In this document: positions 41,072-49,900 of the stretch, piece after piece
How the letters are laid out: each line of letters begins with the position of its first letter
How positions within the stretch are numbered: position 1 is the stretch's first letter
NCBI GenBank assembly: GCA_900112325.1
Contig: FOLJ01000015.1
Span: 62,001-126,000 of the forward strand
From: Micromonospora sediminimaris
Lineage (GTDB): Bacteria > Actinomycetota > Actinomycetes > Mycobacteriales > Micromonosporaceae
DNA length: 64,000 bases
Reading direction: 5' to 3'
Translations under genes and position numbers: made by a program
The notes under the pieces: model-generated
Seen by the model: only the letters and a program-made list of their open reading frames with translations
Database searches by the model: none
What the model was told of the DNA's origin: nothing

Positions 41072-42382
41072 GTGAGCACGCCGACCCGGGTGTACATCGC
41101 CCGACTTGCCGGAGTCGCCGTCTTCGACCCCAACGGCGACCAGGTCGGCCGGGTACGCGACGCGGTCGCCCGGCTGCGCGCGAGCCAACGGCCGCCCGAG
41201 GTCGTGGGTCTGGTCGCCGAGATGCCGATGCGGCGACGGATCTTCCTCTCCATCAACCGGATCACCTCGATCGACGCCGACGCCATCGTGCTGGGCAGCG
41301 GCACGTTGAACCTGCGCCGGTTCGAGAAGCGGCCCAACGAGTTGCTCGTCCTTCAGGAACTGCTGGACCGCCGGGTACAGGTCGCCCCGGAGGGCCGGGC
41401 GGCGTCGGTGGTCGACGTGGCGATGGAGTGCAGTCGTAGTGGTGAGTGGTCACTGACCCGGGTGGCGGTCCGCGAGCAGACCGGTCGGTTGGCTCGCCGG
41501 GGCCACCTGCATCAGGTCGAGTGGAATCAGGTACGCGGGCTCAGTGGGGTGGCGGAGACCCGGGGTACGGCCAACCTGCTTGCCGTACTGGAGGACATGC
41601 GTCCGGCGGACCTGGCCAACGCGCTACAGGATCTGCCCGACGCGCGACGCAACGAGGTCGCGGCGGCCCTGGACGACGAGCGGCTCGCCGACGTGCTCAG
41701 CGAACTGCCCGAGCACGACCAGGTGGAGATCCTCGCCGCGCTGGATCGCGAGCGGGCCGCCGACATCCTGGAGGAGATGGATCCGGACGATGCCGCCGAT
41801 CTCCTCGGTGAGCTGCCGCCGCCGGAGCAGGACGTGCTGCTCGACCTGATGGAGCCGGACGAGGCCGATTCGGTGCGTCAGTTGCTGAAGTACACGCCGG
41901 GCACGGCGGGCAGCGTGATGACGTCCGAACCGGTCATCCTGCCCCCGGACGCGACGGTGGCGGAGGCCCTCGCGCGGATCCGGGAGCCGCAGCTCTCCCC
42001 GGCGGTGGCCGCGCAGGTGTTCGTGACCCGGGCGCCGATGGCCACCCCCACCGGTCGCTATCTGGGCATGGTGCACTTCCAGCGGCTGCTCCGGGAGCCC
42101 CCGGCGGATCTGCTCGGCGGGGTGGTGGTCAACGACATCGATCCGCTGCGCCCGACCACCCCGCTGCCGGAGATCACCCGTCGGATGGCCACCTACGATC
42201 TGGTGGCCATGCCGGTGATCGACCGGAACAACCGGCTGGTGGGCGCCGTCACCGTCGACGACGTGTTGGATCACTCGCTGCCGCGGGACTGGCGGGACCG
42301 GGACGCGGCACCGGGCGGCCTACCGAACGGGGCGACGACCCCGACCGTTCCGGAACCGGCGACGGACGGTGGCCATGACTGA
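41072..42382 (+). CDS. CBS-domain protein with MgtE N-domain, no channel part (Rv1232c-like)
   Basis: 436 residues from the GTG at 41072 (GTG at 41066 also possible). A PRC-barrel-like beginning (AGVAVFDPNGDQVGRVRDAV) is followed by MgtE N-terminal superhelix repeats (LANALQDLPDARRNEVAAALDDERLADVLSELPEHDQVEILAALD) and two CBS domains (VMTSEPVILPPDATVAEALARI, VVNDIDPLRPTTPLPEIT). No transmembrane helices follow, so it is not itself a magnesium channel and may sense Mg2+ or ATP. The gene overlaps the DUF1003 gene by 8 bases. Confidence 0.85.
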   Translation: MSTPTRVYIARLAGVAVFDPNGDQVGRVRDAVARLRASQRPPEVVGLVAEMPMRRRIFLSINRITSIDADAIVLGSGTLNLRRFEKRPNELLVLQELLDRRVQVAPEGRAASVVDVAMECSRSGEWSLTRVAVREQTGRLARRGHLHQVEWNQVRGLSGVAETRGTANLLAVLEDMRPADLANALQDLPDARRNEVAAALDDERLADVLSELPEHDQVEILAALDRERAADILEEMDPDDAADLLGELPPPEQDVLLDLMEPDEADSVRQLLKYTPGTAGSVMTSEPVILPPDATVAEALARIREPQLSPAVAAQVFVTRAPMATPTGRYLGMVHFQRLLREPPADLLGGVVVNDIDPLRPTTPLPEITRRMATYDLVAMPVIDRNNRLVGAVTVDDVLDHSLPRDWRDRDAAPGGLPNGATTPTVPEPATDGGHD

Positions 42383-43004
42383 GCAACGGCGCGCGGAACG
42401 GCTGGACCTGCCACGGGAGCCCCGGGGATTCAAACTGCCCCGGGTGGACCAGGAGACGTTCGGACGCTGGGCCGAGGGCATCGCCCGTGGCATGGGTACG
42501 GCGAACTTCATCGTCTACATGACGCTGGTGATCAGCGCGTGGTTCCTCTGGAACACCCTCGCCCCGGCGGGGATGCGTTTCGACCCGTACACCTTCACCT
42601 TCCTCACCCTGGTGCTCTCCATCCAGGCGTCGTACGCGGCGCCGCTGATCCTGCTGGCGCAGAACCGCCAGGCCGACCGCGACCGGGTGGCGATGGAGGA
42701 GGACCGGCGTCGGGCGACCATGCAGAAGGCCGACACGGAGTACCTGGCCCGGGAGATCGCCGCGCTGCGGATCGCGCTGGGCGAGGTGGCCACCCGGGAC
42801 TTCGTCCGCTCCGAGCTGACCCGGCTCGCCGAGGAGTTGGACGAGGCGGCGCAGCGGCGTCAGCGGCTGGAACGCCGGCACCGGGACGAGCCGGCCGCCC
42901 GGACCGGCGGTGACGGGTTGGACGAACCCCGCGACGAGGTGGACGGCGACCAACCGGGTGACGGTCGTCACGACCGGGCGACCTCCCACCGCCCGGAGAG
43001 CTGA
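42375..43004 (+). CDS. DUF1003 membrane protein
   Basis: 209 residues from the ATG at 42375, inside the CBS-protein gene end (8-base overlap). Two transmembrane helices (NFIVYMTLVISAWFLWNTL, YTFTFLTLVLSIQASYAAPLILLAQ) are followed by the DUF1003 hallmark QNRQADRDRVAMEEDRR and a basic/acidic helical tail. DUF1003 is often linked to CBS/MgtE proteins. Function unknown, a possible regulator or partner of a magnesium system. Confidence 0.88.
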   Translation: MTEQRRAERLDLPREPRGFKLPRVDQETFGRWAEGIARGMGTANFIVYMTLVISAWFLWNTLAPAGMRFDPYTFTFLTLVLSIQASYAAPLILLAQNRQADRDRVAMEEDRRRATMQKADTEYLAREIAALRIALGEVATRDFVRSELTRLAEELDEAAQRRQRLERRHRDEPAARTGGDGLDEPRDEVDGDQPGDGRHDRATSHRPES

Positions 43005-43069
43005 TCGACTCGCTCACACCACTGTGACCGGCACCGGTGGCGGCCCGCTGCCGACGTAGCATTACGGGC

Positions 43070-44218
43070 ATGTCAGCTCCCGTCAGCACCGTCAACGACG
43101 CCGTCATGGCCGCCCTGGCCACCGTCAACGACCCGGAGATCCGCCGGCCGATCACCGAACTGGGCATGGTGCGTTCCGCCGAGGTCGGCGAGGACGGCGT
43201 GGTCCTGGTCGAGTTGCTGCTGACCGTGGCCGGTTGCCCGCTGAAGGACAAGCTGCGTTCGGACATCACCGCAGCCGTGGGCGCGGTGAGCGGGGTCAGC
43301 CGCGTCGAGATCGAGTTCGGTGTGATGAGCACCGAGCAGCGCCAGGGCCTTCAGGCGAAGCTGCGCGGCGGCGGCGCGACCGCGGAGCCGGTGATCCCGT
43401 TCGCCCAGCCCGGCTCCCGCACCCGGGTGTACGCGGTGGCCAGCGGCAAGGGCGGCGTCGGCAAGTCCAGCGTGACGGTAAACCTGGCCGCCGCGCTGGC
43501 CGCCCGGGGCCTGTCGGTCGGCGTGGTGGACGCGGACATCTACGGGCACTCCGTGCCGCGGATGCTCGGTGCGGACGGCCTGCCCACCCGGGTCGAAGAC
43601 ATGATCATGCCGCCGCAGGCGCACGGGGTGAAGGTCATCTCGATCGGGATGTTCACCGCCGGCAACGCCGCCGTGGTCTGGCGTGGCCCGATGCTGCACC
43701 GCGCGTTGCAGCAGTTCCTCGCCGACGTCTACTGGGGCGACCTCGACGTGCTCCTGCTCGACCTGCCCCCGGGCACCGGCGACGTGGCGATCTCCCTGGC
43801 CCAGCTGCTGCCGAACGCCGAGATCCTGGTGGTCACCACCCCCCAGGCCGCCGCCGCGGAGGTCGCCGAGCGGGCCGGCGCGATCGCCCTGCAGACCCAC
43901 CAGCGGGTGGTCGGTGTGATCGAGAACATGTCCTGGCTGGAACTGCCGGACGGCTCCCGGATGGAGATCTTCGGGGCCGGTGGTGGTCAGACGGTGGCGG
44001 ATTCGCTTACCCAGACCATCGGCGCGCAGGTGCCACTGCTGGGCCAGGTGCCGCTGGACACCCGGGTCCGGGAAGCGGGCGACGAGGGTAACCCGATCGT
44101 GCTCGCCGAGCCGGATTCCCCGGCGTCGAAGGCGCTGGGTCAGGTGGCCGACCGACTCGCCCTGCGCCGCGAGTCCCTGCTCGGCAAGCCGCTGGGCCTC
44201 AAGCCGGCCGGGCGCTGA
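43070..44218 (+). CDS. Mrp/ApbC-family P-loop ATPase
   Basis: 382 residues from the ATG at 43070. An N-terminal MIP18-like domain (ATVNDPEIRRPITELGMV, TVAGCPL) precedes the deviant Walker A GKGGVGKS at 126-133, ADIYGHSVPRML, and DLPPGTGDVAISLAQLLP. No CxxC cluster-binding pair typical of Nbp35 is visible in the C-terminal part. It probably carries or transfers Fe-S clusters. It lies among htrA, tatB and the CBS/DUF1003 pair, as in mycobacteria. Confidence 0.92.
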   Translation: MSAPVSTVNDAVMAALATVNDPEIRRPITELGMVRSAEVGEDGVVLVELLLTVAGCPLKDKLRSDITAAVGAVSGVSRVEIEFGVMSTEQRQGLQAKLRGGGATAEPVIPFAQPGSRTRVYAVASGKGGVGKSSVTVNLAAALAARGLSVGVVDADIYGHSVPRMLGADGLPTRVEDMIMPPQAHGVKVISIGMFTAGNAAVVWRGPMLHRALQQFLADVYWGDLDVLLLDLPPGTGDVAISLAQLLPNAEILVVTTPQAAAAEVAERAGAIALQTHQRVVGVIENMSWLELPDGSRMEIFGAGGGQTVADSLTQTIGAQVPLLGQVPLDTRVREAGDEGNPIVLAEPDSPASKALGQVADRLALRRESLLGKPLGLKPAGR

Positions 44219-44343
44219 TACCGACGGCCCGCACCGGCCCTTCGTCGAGGATGGCGTTCGCGTCGGCCCCGGCCGACGCCGCCGTTCGCTGAGTCGGCTC
44301 GCGACCCGACCGGGTCCTTCGCTCCGGGCCCGACCGGTGATTG

Positions 44344-44763
44344 TCAGGTGACGTCGTCGTAGCTGACCGCGCGGGGGGCCGGCGCGGGGCTGGCGGTGCT
44401 CACCGGGGCCGGGCCGGGCCGGCGCGGGTCGGCCGCGTTCGCGACATCCTTGAGCTCGTCGTGCACGCCGGTGACGTCCGCTCGCAGGCCGTCGTAGACG
44501 CCCTGAAGCGGTTTCCGGATCGCCTGCTCGTCCTCCTCGCTGAGCAGATGCTTGCGGATGAACGCCTTGGGGTGCAGGTCCTCCAACTGGATGTCGGTGC
44601 CCAGCTCCTTGCTCAGGTCGGTGGTGGCGCTGCGGGCCATGTTGCGGAGGTTGCGCACCATCCGCAGTCCGTCACTGATCACCACCGGCAGCCGGTCGCC
44701 GAAGATCAACAGCGCCAGCAGCAGCAGCGCTCCGACCTCCCACACGTTCAGGTTCTCGAACAT
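44344..44763 (-). CDS. tatB: Twin-arginine translocase component TatB
   Basis: 139 residues. Starts MFENLNVWEVGALLLLALLIFGDRLP, one membrane helix followed by the amphipathic helix VISDGLRMVRNLRNMARSA, the TatB hallmarks, then a helical middle and a Pro/Ala-rich tail. TatB receives twin-arginine substrates with TatC. TatA and TatC are not in the window. It lies downstream of htrA on the same strand. Confidence 0.88.
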   Translation of the reverse strand: MFENLNVWEVGALLLLALLIFGDRLPVVISDGLRMVRNLRNMARSATTDLSKELGTDIQLEDLHPKAFIRKHLLSEEDEQAIRKPLQGVYDGLRADVTGVHDELKDVANAADPRRPGPAPVSTASPAPAPRAVSYDDVT

Positions 44764-44837
44764 CCTCGGTCCCCCTTCCCCCGGCTACCGCAGCCAGAGT
44801 ACGCACGTCGGTGCCGCTGCCAGAAGGGGGTGAGAGG

Positions 44838-46157
44838 TCACTTCGCGTCCGCGGCGAGGGTGACCGAGGCGTTCTGCCGGGTCGAGCCCCGGCGGTACTC
44901 GACCGTCACCACCGATCCGGGCGCGTACTTACGGACCAGAGCGATGAGATCGGTCGGCTCGGTCATCGGGCGACCGTTGAGCTTCAGGATCACGTCACCG
45001 GCGCGCAGTCCGGCACCAGCGGCCGGTCCGGACGGCTCGACCGTCGCGAGGCGTACGCCGGTGCCGTTGGTGCCCGAGCCCGGCCCGCCGACCTGGGCGC
45101 CGATCACCGTACGCCGGGCCTTTCCGGTGCCGATGATGTCCTGGGTGATCCGTTTCGCCTGATTGATCGGGATGGCGAAGGCAAGGCCGATGTTGCCGGC
45201 CTCCTGCCCCTCGGCGACCAGAGACTTGATCGTGGAGTTGACGCCGATGACCCGCCCCGCCGCGTCGACAAGCGGGCCGCCCGAGTTTCCGTGGTTGACC
45301 GCGGCGTCGGTCTGGATCGCGGCGTAGTAGCGCGTCGGGCCGCCCGGCTCACCGGCGTGCATCGTCCGGTCCAGGGCGCTGACGATGCCTGCGGTGACCG
45401 TGTTCGCAAGCGACAGCGGCGAACCCATCGCCAGCACCGGGTCACCGACGGCCAGGGCGTCGGAGTCGCCGAACTCGACCGGACGCAGCCCGGTGCGGGA
45501 GACCTTGATCACGGCGATGTCGGACTCCGCGTCCTGGCCCACCACTGTCGCGGAGGCCGAGCTGCCGTCGTTGAAGATGACCGACGCCTTGCCGGTGCCG
45601 CCGGCCACCACGTGATCGTTCGTGATCACATGCCCGTCGGCGCTGGCGATGAAGCCCGAGCCCTCGCTGGTCCCACCCAGACCGGCGACCCGGACGGTGA
45701 CCACGCTGGGCAGTACCCGCTCGGCGACGCCGGCCAGCGACTCCGGCGGACGTTGGGCGAGCGTGGGCGCCGCACCGGGGACCGCCCCCAGGACCGCCCC
45801 ACCGGCGCCGTTACGGATCGCGAACGCGTAGCCGAGCGCACCACCGAGCGCGCCGGCCAACAGGGCGGTCACCAGCGGAATGAGCAGGAGCTGCTGAAGT
45901 CTCGGCCGGCCGACCGCGTCCGGGTCGACGACCGGCTCCGGCTCGCTGCCGGCTTCCGGGGCAGCGGGCAGCACCACCGCCGCCGGAGCGTGCGGATCCC
46001 GCCACGGATCGGTGAGCGCGTCGGACCACCACGGCGACGCGGCGTTGCCGCCGTCCTGCGGTGTCGCCGGCCCACCGGCCGGCGGATGTCCGGCCGCCGG
46101 CTGCCCGGCCGGTGCTCCGCCCACGCCGGGCTGGCGCCAGTCCCAGCCGTCGGTCAC
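44838..46157 (-). CDS. htrA: HtrA-type serine protease with PDZ domain
   Basis: 439 residues from the GTG at 46157, chosen because GGGAGG precedes it. A Pro-rich cytoplasmic part of about 87 residues, one transmembrane helix at 88-113, then a trypsin-like protease domain with His182 (ITNDHVV), Asp213 (ESDIAVIKV) and Ser292 (HGNSGGPLV), and a C-terminal PDZ domain with AGLRAGDVILKLNGRPM. It acts outside the membrane in envelope quality control. tatB follows. The sigE-rseA pair that normally precedes it in mycobacteria is absent here. Confidence 0.95.
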   Translation of the reverse strand: MTDGWDWRQPGVGGAPAGQPAAGHPPAGGPATPQDGGNAASPWWSDALTDPWRDPHAPAAVVLPAAPEAGSEPEPVVDPDAVGRPRLQQLLLIPLVTALLAGALGGALGYAFAIRNGAGGAVLGAVPGAAPTLAQRPPESLAGVAERVLPSVVTVRVAGLGGTSEGSGFIASADGHVITNDHVVAGGTGKASVIFNDGSSASATVVGQDAESDIAVIKVSRTGLRPVEFGDSDALAVGDPVLAMGSPLSLANTVTAGIVSALDRTMHAGEPGGPTRYYAAIQTDAAVNHGNSGGPLVDAAGRVIGVNSTIKSLVAEGQEAGNIGLAFAIPINQAKRITQDIIGTGKARRTVIGAQVGGPGSGTNGTGVRLATVEPSGPAAGAGLRAGDVILKLNGRPMTEPTDLIALVRKYAPGSVVTVEYRRGSTRQNASVTLAADAK

Positions 46158-46342
46158 TCGGTGCCTCCCACTCCCGTCCCCGGCATCCACGCGTCCGCGA
46201 TCCGGCGCGGGCCACGGGATACCGCTTCCAGGATTGCACGGATGCGCCGCGTGGGGTCAGCGGTTGTCACCGCGGGTGGATGCCCCGCTGCGCTCAGGAC
46301 GGGCCGCCTTTAGAGTCACAGTGCCCATCCGCCCTGCGCATC

Positions 46343-47017
46343 ATGCTCGTCGCCCGGAGGTGCCCCATCGCCACGGTCGCCGGTTCCGGCAGTTCGACGA
46401 ACCCGGCCCTGCAGTTCGCCGAGTCGTACGTCACCGAGGACCTCGTCCTACGGACCGCACGCAGCCTCGCCCGCGAGGTCGGCCTGAACGCGGTCACCGC
46501 GGGCGCGGGTGCCGCGTTGCGCCTGCTCGCCGCCGCCGGCAACGCCCGCGCGGTGGTCGAGATCGGCACCGGCACCGGCGTCAGCGGCGTCTGGCTGCTG
46601 CGCGGCATGCGGGCCGACGGGGTGCTCACCACCATCGACGTCGAGGTGGAGCATCAGCGGATCGCCCGACGCATCTTCGCCGAAGCCGGCTTCGTCGCCG
46701 GCCGGACCCGGATCATCACCGGCCGGGCGCTGGACGTTTTGCCTCGGCTCGCCGACGGCGCGTACGACCTGGTCTTCGTCGACGCCGAGGTGACCGCCTT
46801 CCCCGCCTGCGTGGACGCCGCGCTCCGGCTGCTGCGGCCGGGCGGAGTCCTGGTGCTCAACGGTGCGCTGGCCGACGGTCGGATCGGCGATCCCGCCGCC
46901 CGCGACCAGGAGACGGTCACCGTTCGCGAGACGGTGAAGGCCATCCGCGAGTCGGAGCACTGGATTCCGGCGCTGCTGCCGGTCGGCCATGGGCTGTTGG
47001 CTGCGGTGCGCTGCTGA
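46343..47017 (+). CDS. Family 3 O-methyltransferase
   Basis: About 224 residues from the ATG at 46343. SAM motif VVEIGTGTGVSGVWLL, then TTIDVEVEHQRIARRIFAEAGF, YDLVFVDAEVTAFPACVDAALRLLRPGGVLVLNGAL. This matches the small Mg-dependent O-methyltransferases next to sigE in M. tuberculosis (Rv1220c). Start is uncertain: a good GGAGG at 46356 lies 6 bases before an in-frame ATC codon (46367), which might be used as a rare start, while the ATG has no ribosome site. Confidence 0.85.
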   Translation: MLVARRCPIATVAGSGSSTNPALQFAESYVTEDLVLRTARSLAREVGLNAVTAGAGAALRLLAAAGNARAVVEIGTGTGVSGVWLLRGMRADGVLTTIDVEVEHQRIARRIFAEAGFVAGRTRIITGRALDVLPRLADGAYDLVFVDAEVTAFPACVDAALRLLRPGGVLVLNGALADGRIGDPAARDQETVTVRETVKAIRESEHWIPALLPVGHGLLAAVRC

Positions 47018-47099
47018 ACCGACGCGGCCGGCCGCCTGGCGGGCCGGCAGCCGCACCGAGCGACCGACAGCGAGGCGGCCGACCCCGCCATGCCCACAG

Positions 47100-48566
47100 T
47101 CAGTCCAGCGCCGCCAACCAGCGCAGCAGCCCGCGTACGCCCCAGCCGGTCGCGCCCCTGGTCAACTCCGCGTCGGCGCGTTCGCACCAGGAGGGTGCGG
47201 ACATGTCGATGTGCAGCCAACGGTCACGCAGGTCGCCGGTGAACTCCCGCAGGTAGAGGGCGGCCAGCACGGAACTGGCGCCCTGGGTCGGCGCGCTGTG
47301 CAGGTCGGCCAGGTCGCTGCCGAGGTGCTCGACGTAGTCGTTTGGCAGCGGCATCCGCCAGGCTGACTCGCCGGCCGAGCTGATCGCCGCCAGCAGTTCC
47401 TCGGCGAGCTGATCGTTGTCGCTGTAGAGGGCGCCGGTACGGGTGCCCAACGCCACCGAGTTGGCACCGGTCAGGGTGGCCAGATCGACAAGCAGGTCGG
47501 GCTGGAGTTCCTGCACGGCGTACGCCAGCGCGTCGGCGAGGACCAGCCGGCCCTCGGCGTCGGAGTTCGTCGTCTCGCTGGTCAACCCGCCGTAGTGCCG
47601 GATGACGTCGCCGGGCCGGAACGCGGCCCCGCTGACCATGTTCTCGGCCAATGGAGCGAGTGTGGTCACCCGGACCGGCAGGCCCAGCGCAGCGACGCCG
47701 AGGGTGGCCGCAACGACGGCGGCGGCACCGGCCATGTCCTTGCGCATCAGCTTCATCGCCGGCACGGGCTTGATCGAGATACCGCCGGTGTCGAAGGTGA
47801 TGCCCTTGCCCACCAGGACCACGTGGGTGCGGGCTTCGGAGGGATGCCAGTCCAGCTCGACCAGGCGTGGGCCGCTGGCCGATCCGCCGCCGACGGCGAG
47901 GATGCCGCCGAAGCCCTCCGCGGCCAACTGCTCCGGCTCGCGGACCCGCAGCGTGAGCCCGGGCAGGTCGGTCACGGCCTCGGCGACCTGTTCGGCGAAC
48001 CACTGCGGGTTCTTCACCGAGGAGGGCATGTTGGTGAGGTCCCGGGCCAGTCGGGTCATTCGGGCGGTGGTCCGCGCCACGGTGACGGCCTGCTCGTACG
48101 CCTCGGGGTCGGCGACCGCCAGGTCGACGTCGGTCAGCGAGGGGGCGTCGGGGTCCGCACCAAGCCGGAACCGGTACGACCCCAGCAGCAGCCCTTCGAC
48201 AAGCCCGCGCACCGCCTCGGGTGCCACCCCGGCCGGGAGTGCGAGTGTGACATGAGTCTCATCTTTGGCCGTGCGCGCCAGCGCCGCACCGCCGGCCCGC
48301 CAGGCCGCCTCGTCCGCCGCACCGATCCCGAGCAGCAGCAGTCGGCGGGGAGCACCTCCGGGTCGCAGCTGCGTGTGCACCTCACCAGCGCGGCCGTGGA
48401 AGCGCGCCACCGGGATCAGCGCGGCCACCTCGTCGGCGATGCCGTCGGGTGGGGCCACTCCGGTCGGCATCGGCTCGGCCTGTGCGTCGTCGGTGGCTCC
48501 GGGTCGTACGGGCAGGACCAGGGTGTCGAGCCGGTCCGGCTCGGCGGTCAGACGGATGGCGAGCAC
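47100..48566 (-). CDS. pepA: Leucyl aminopeptidase (M17)
   Basis: 488 residues. M17 hallmarks: VLVGKGITFDTGGISIKP with catalytic/metal Lys254 and Asp259, MRKDMAGAA, and NSDAEGRL at 334-341 (the family signature is NTDAEGRL; Ser for Thr is conservative). The metal ligands Asp and Glu in DAEGRL are intact. It removes N-terminal residues from peptides in the cytoplasm and uses two Mn/Zn ions. Confidence 0.93.
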   Translation of the reverse strand: MLAIRLTAEPDRLDTLVLPVRPGATDDAQAEPMPTGVAPPDGIADEVAALIPVARFHGRAGEVHTQLRPGGAPRRLLLLGIGAADEAAWRAGGAALARTAKDETHVTLALPAGVAPEAVRGLVEGLLLGSYRFRLGADPDAPSLTDVDLAVADPEAYEQAVTVARTTARMTRLARDLTNMPSSVKNPQWFAEQVAEAVTDLPGLTLRVREPEQLAAEGFGGILAVGGGSASGPRLVELDWHPSEARTHVVLVGKGITFDTGGISIKPVPAMKLMRKDMAGAAAVVAATLGVAALGLPVRVTTLAPLAENMVSGAAFRPGDVIRHYGGLTSETTNSDAEGRLVLADALAYAVQELQPDLLVDLATLTGANSVALGTRTGALYSDNDQLAEELLAAISSAGESAWRMPLPNDYVEHLGSDLADLHSAPTQGASSVLAALYLREFTGDLRDRWLHIDMSAPSWCERADAELTRGATGWGVRGLLRWLAALD

Positions 48567-48626
48567 GCGGAGCCGTACCTCCTGGAGACGGACGCGCGGT
48601 GGACTTGGCCCGCGCGAGGGTGTGAC

Positions 48627-48663
48627 GGCTCTGAGCCACCGGTGGGACCGGTGGCTCAGAGCC
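48627..48663 (-). terminator. Terminator after the DUF3117 gene
   Basis: A perfect 17-bp stem (48627-48643 with 48647-48663) with a 3-base GGG loop, between the DUF3117 stop and pepA start. Confidence 0.85.
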
Positions 48664-48717
48664 AGGAACCAGACGAACTGTCCGCGGCGGCGAGCGTCGC
48701 CGACGCACCGGCCTCAA

Positions 48718-48885
48718 TCAGCCGGCGGCCGCCTTCAGCGCGTCACCGAGAGCAGTCGCCTCGTCGGGAGTCATCTCGACGACGAGCCGGCCACCGCCCT
48801 CCAGCGGGACCCGCATGACGATGCCCCGGCCCTCCTTGGTGACTTCCAGCGGACCGTCGCCCGTCCGCGGCTTCATCGCCGCCAT
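48718..48885 (-). CDS. DUF3117 small protein
   Basis: 55 residues from the ATG at 48885 (GGAGACAAC upstream). Reads MAAMKPRTGDGPLEVTKEG, GIVMRVPLEGGGRLVVEMTPDEATALGDALKAA, the full-length DUF3117 family seen almost only in actinobacteria (Rv1211 in M. tuberculosis). Small mixed alpha/beta protein, function unknown, highly conserved and so probably important. A strong terminator follows. Confidence 0.9.
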   Translation of the reverse strand: MAAMKPRTGDGPLEVTKEGRGIVMRVPLEGGGRLVVEMTPDEATALGDALKAAAG

Positions 48886-49026
48886 GTTGTCTCCCCTCAG
48901 ACCTACACCAGGGTCGGTGGGTTGCCCCACAGCCACTTCGCCATGACCACCCGCAACTTGCACGTGGGTGTCGACCGACGATTTTCCCTGATGAACACCG
49001 CCGGACCCAAACCGAAGCAGCATTGA

Positions 49027-49065
49027 TGTAACAGCATCTAGCTTATCCCTAGATGGCCTGTCACA
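49027..49065 (+). promoter_or_regulatory. Extended dyad in the paaX promoter
   Basis: CATCTAG (49035-49041) and CTAGATG (49049-49055) form a 7-bp inverted repeat, with outer arms TGTAACAG and CTGTCACA (7 of 8 complementary) at 49027-49034 and 49058-49065. It ends 10 bases before the paaX start, fitting an autoregulatory operator. Confidence 0.5.
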
Positions 49066-49075
49066 ATGTGCGGTC

Positions 49076-49900
49076 ATGCAGGCACGGTCGGCACTCTTCG
49101 ACCTGTACGGCGACCACCTCCGGCCGCGGGGTGGTCGCGCACCCGTTGCCGCGCTGGTCAAGCTACTGGCACCGCTCGGGATCGCGCCCCCCGCCGTACG
49201 GACGGCGGTCTCCCGAATGGTGCGCCAGGGCTGGCTCGAACCGATCAGACTGGCGTCCGGTCCCGGATATTCGATCACACCGAAGGCGGCCCGCCGACTG
49301 GACGAGGCCGCCTCCCGGATCTACCGCACCGGTCGGGTCAGCTGGGACGGGCGTTTCGACCTACTGGTGCTGGACGCGCCGAGCGCACGCCGGGACCGCC
49401 AGCGACTCGCCGCCAACCTCCGGTACCTCGGCTACGGCACCCTGGACGAACAGACCTGGGTGGCCACCCGTCCGGCAGAAGACGTCGACCTGTTGCTCAG
49501 CGAGGCGGGCGTACGCTTCGAGCGGTTCAGCGCCGCGCACGCCGCCGGCACGCCGGGCGCGATGGGCCTGGTCCGCCGGGCCTGGGACCTGGCCGAGATC
49601 GGCCGGGCGTACGAGGAGTTCGTCGCCGAGCAGCGGACGTTGCTGACCGGCGTCACGGCCCGCAGTGGCGACGAGGAGGCGTACGCGGCCCGGTTCCGGC
49701 TGGTGCACGCATGGCGTACGTTCCTGTTCCGGGATCCGCAGCTGCCCCCGGCGCTGCTGCCCGAACGCTGGCCCGGTATCGCCGCAGCCAGCTTCTTCGA
49801 CCGCCACGCGGCCCGGCTCCGGCCGGCCGCCGACCGGTACGTCGAGCTCTGTCTCGACGGTGGACACCGGATCGCCCGACAGAAGGGTCGCCAGACGTGA
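49076..49900 (+). CDS. PaaX-family transcriptional regulator
   Basis: 274 residues. The N-terminal winged helix shows ARSALFDLYGDHLRPRGGRAPVAALVKLLAPLGIAPPAVRTAVSRMVRQGWLEP. The C-terminal part has LVLDAPSARRDRQRLAANLRYLGYGTLDEQTWVAT and the usual long helices. PaaX senses phenylacetyl-CoA, but here the only coupled gene encodes an enoyl-CoA hydratase-like protein, overlapping by 4 bases (GTGA). The ligand is probably an acyl-CoA. Confidence 0.88.
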   Translation: MQARSALFDLYGDHLRPRGGRAPVAALVKLLAPLGIAPPAVRTAVSRMVRQGWLEPIRLASGPGYSITPKAARRLDEAASRIYRTGRVSWDGRFDLLVLDAPSARRDRQRLAANLRYLGYGTLDEQTWVATRPAEDVDLLLSEAGVRFERFSAAHAAGTPGAMGLVRRAWDLAEIGRAYEEFVAEQRTLLTGVTARSGDEEAYAARFRLVHAWRTFLFRDPQLPPALLPERWPGIAAASFFDRHAARLRPAADRYVELCLDGGHRIARQKGRQT

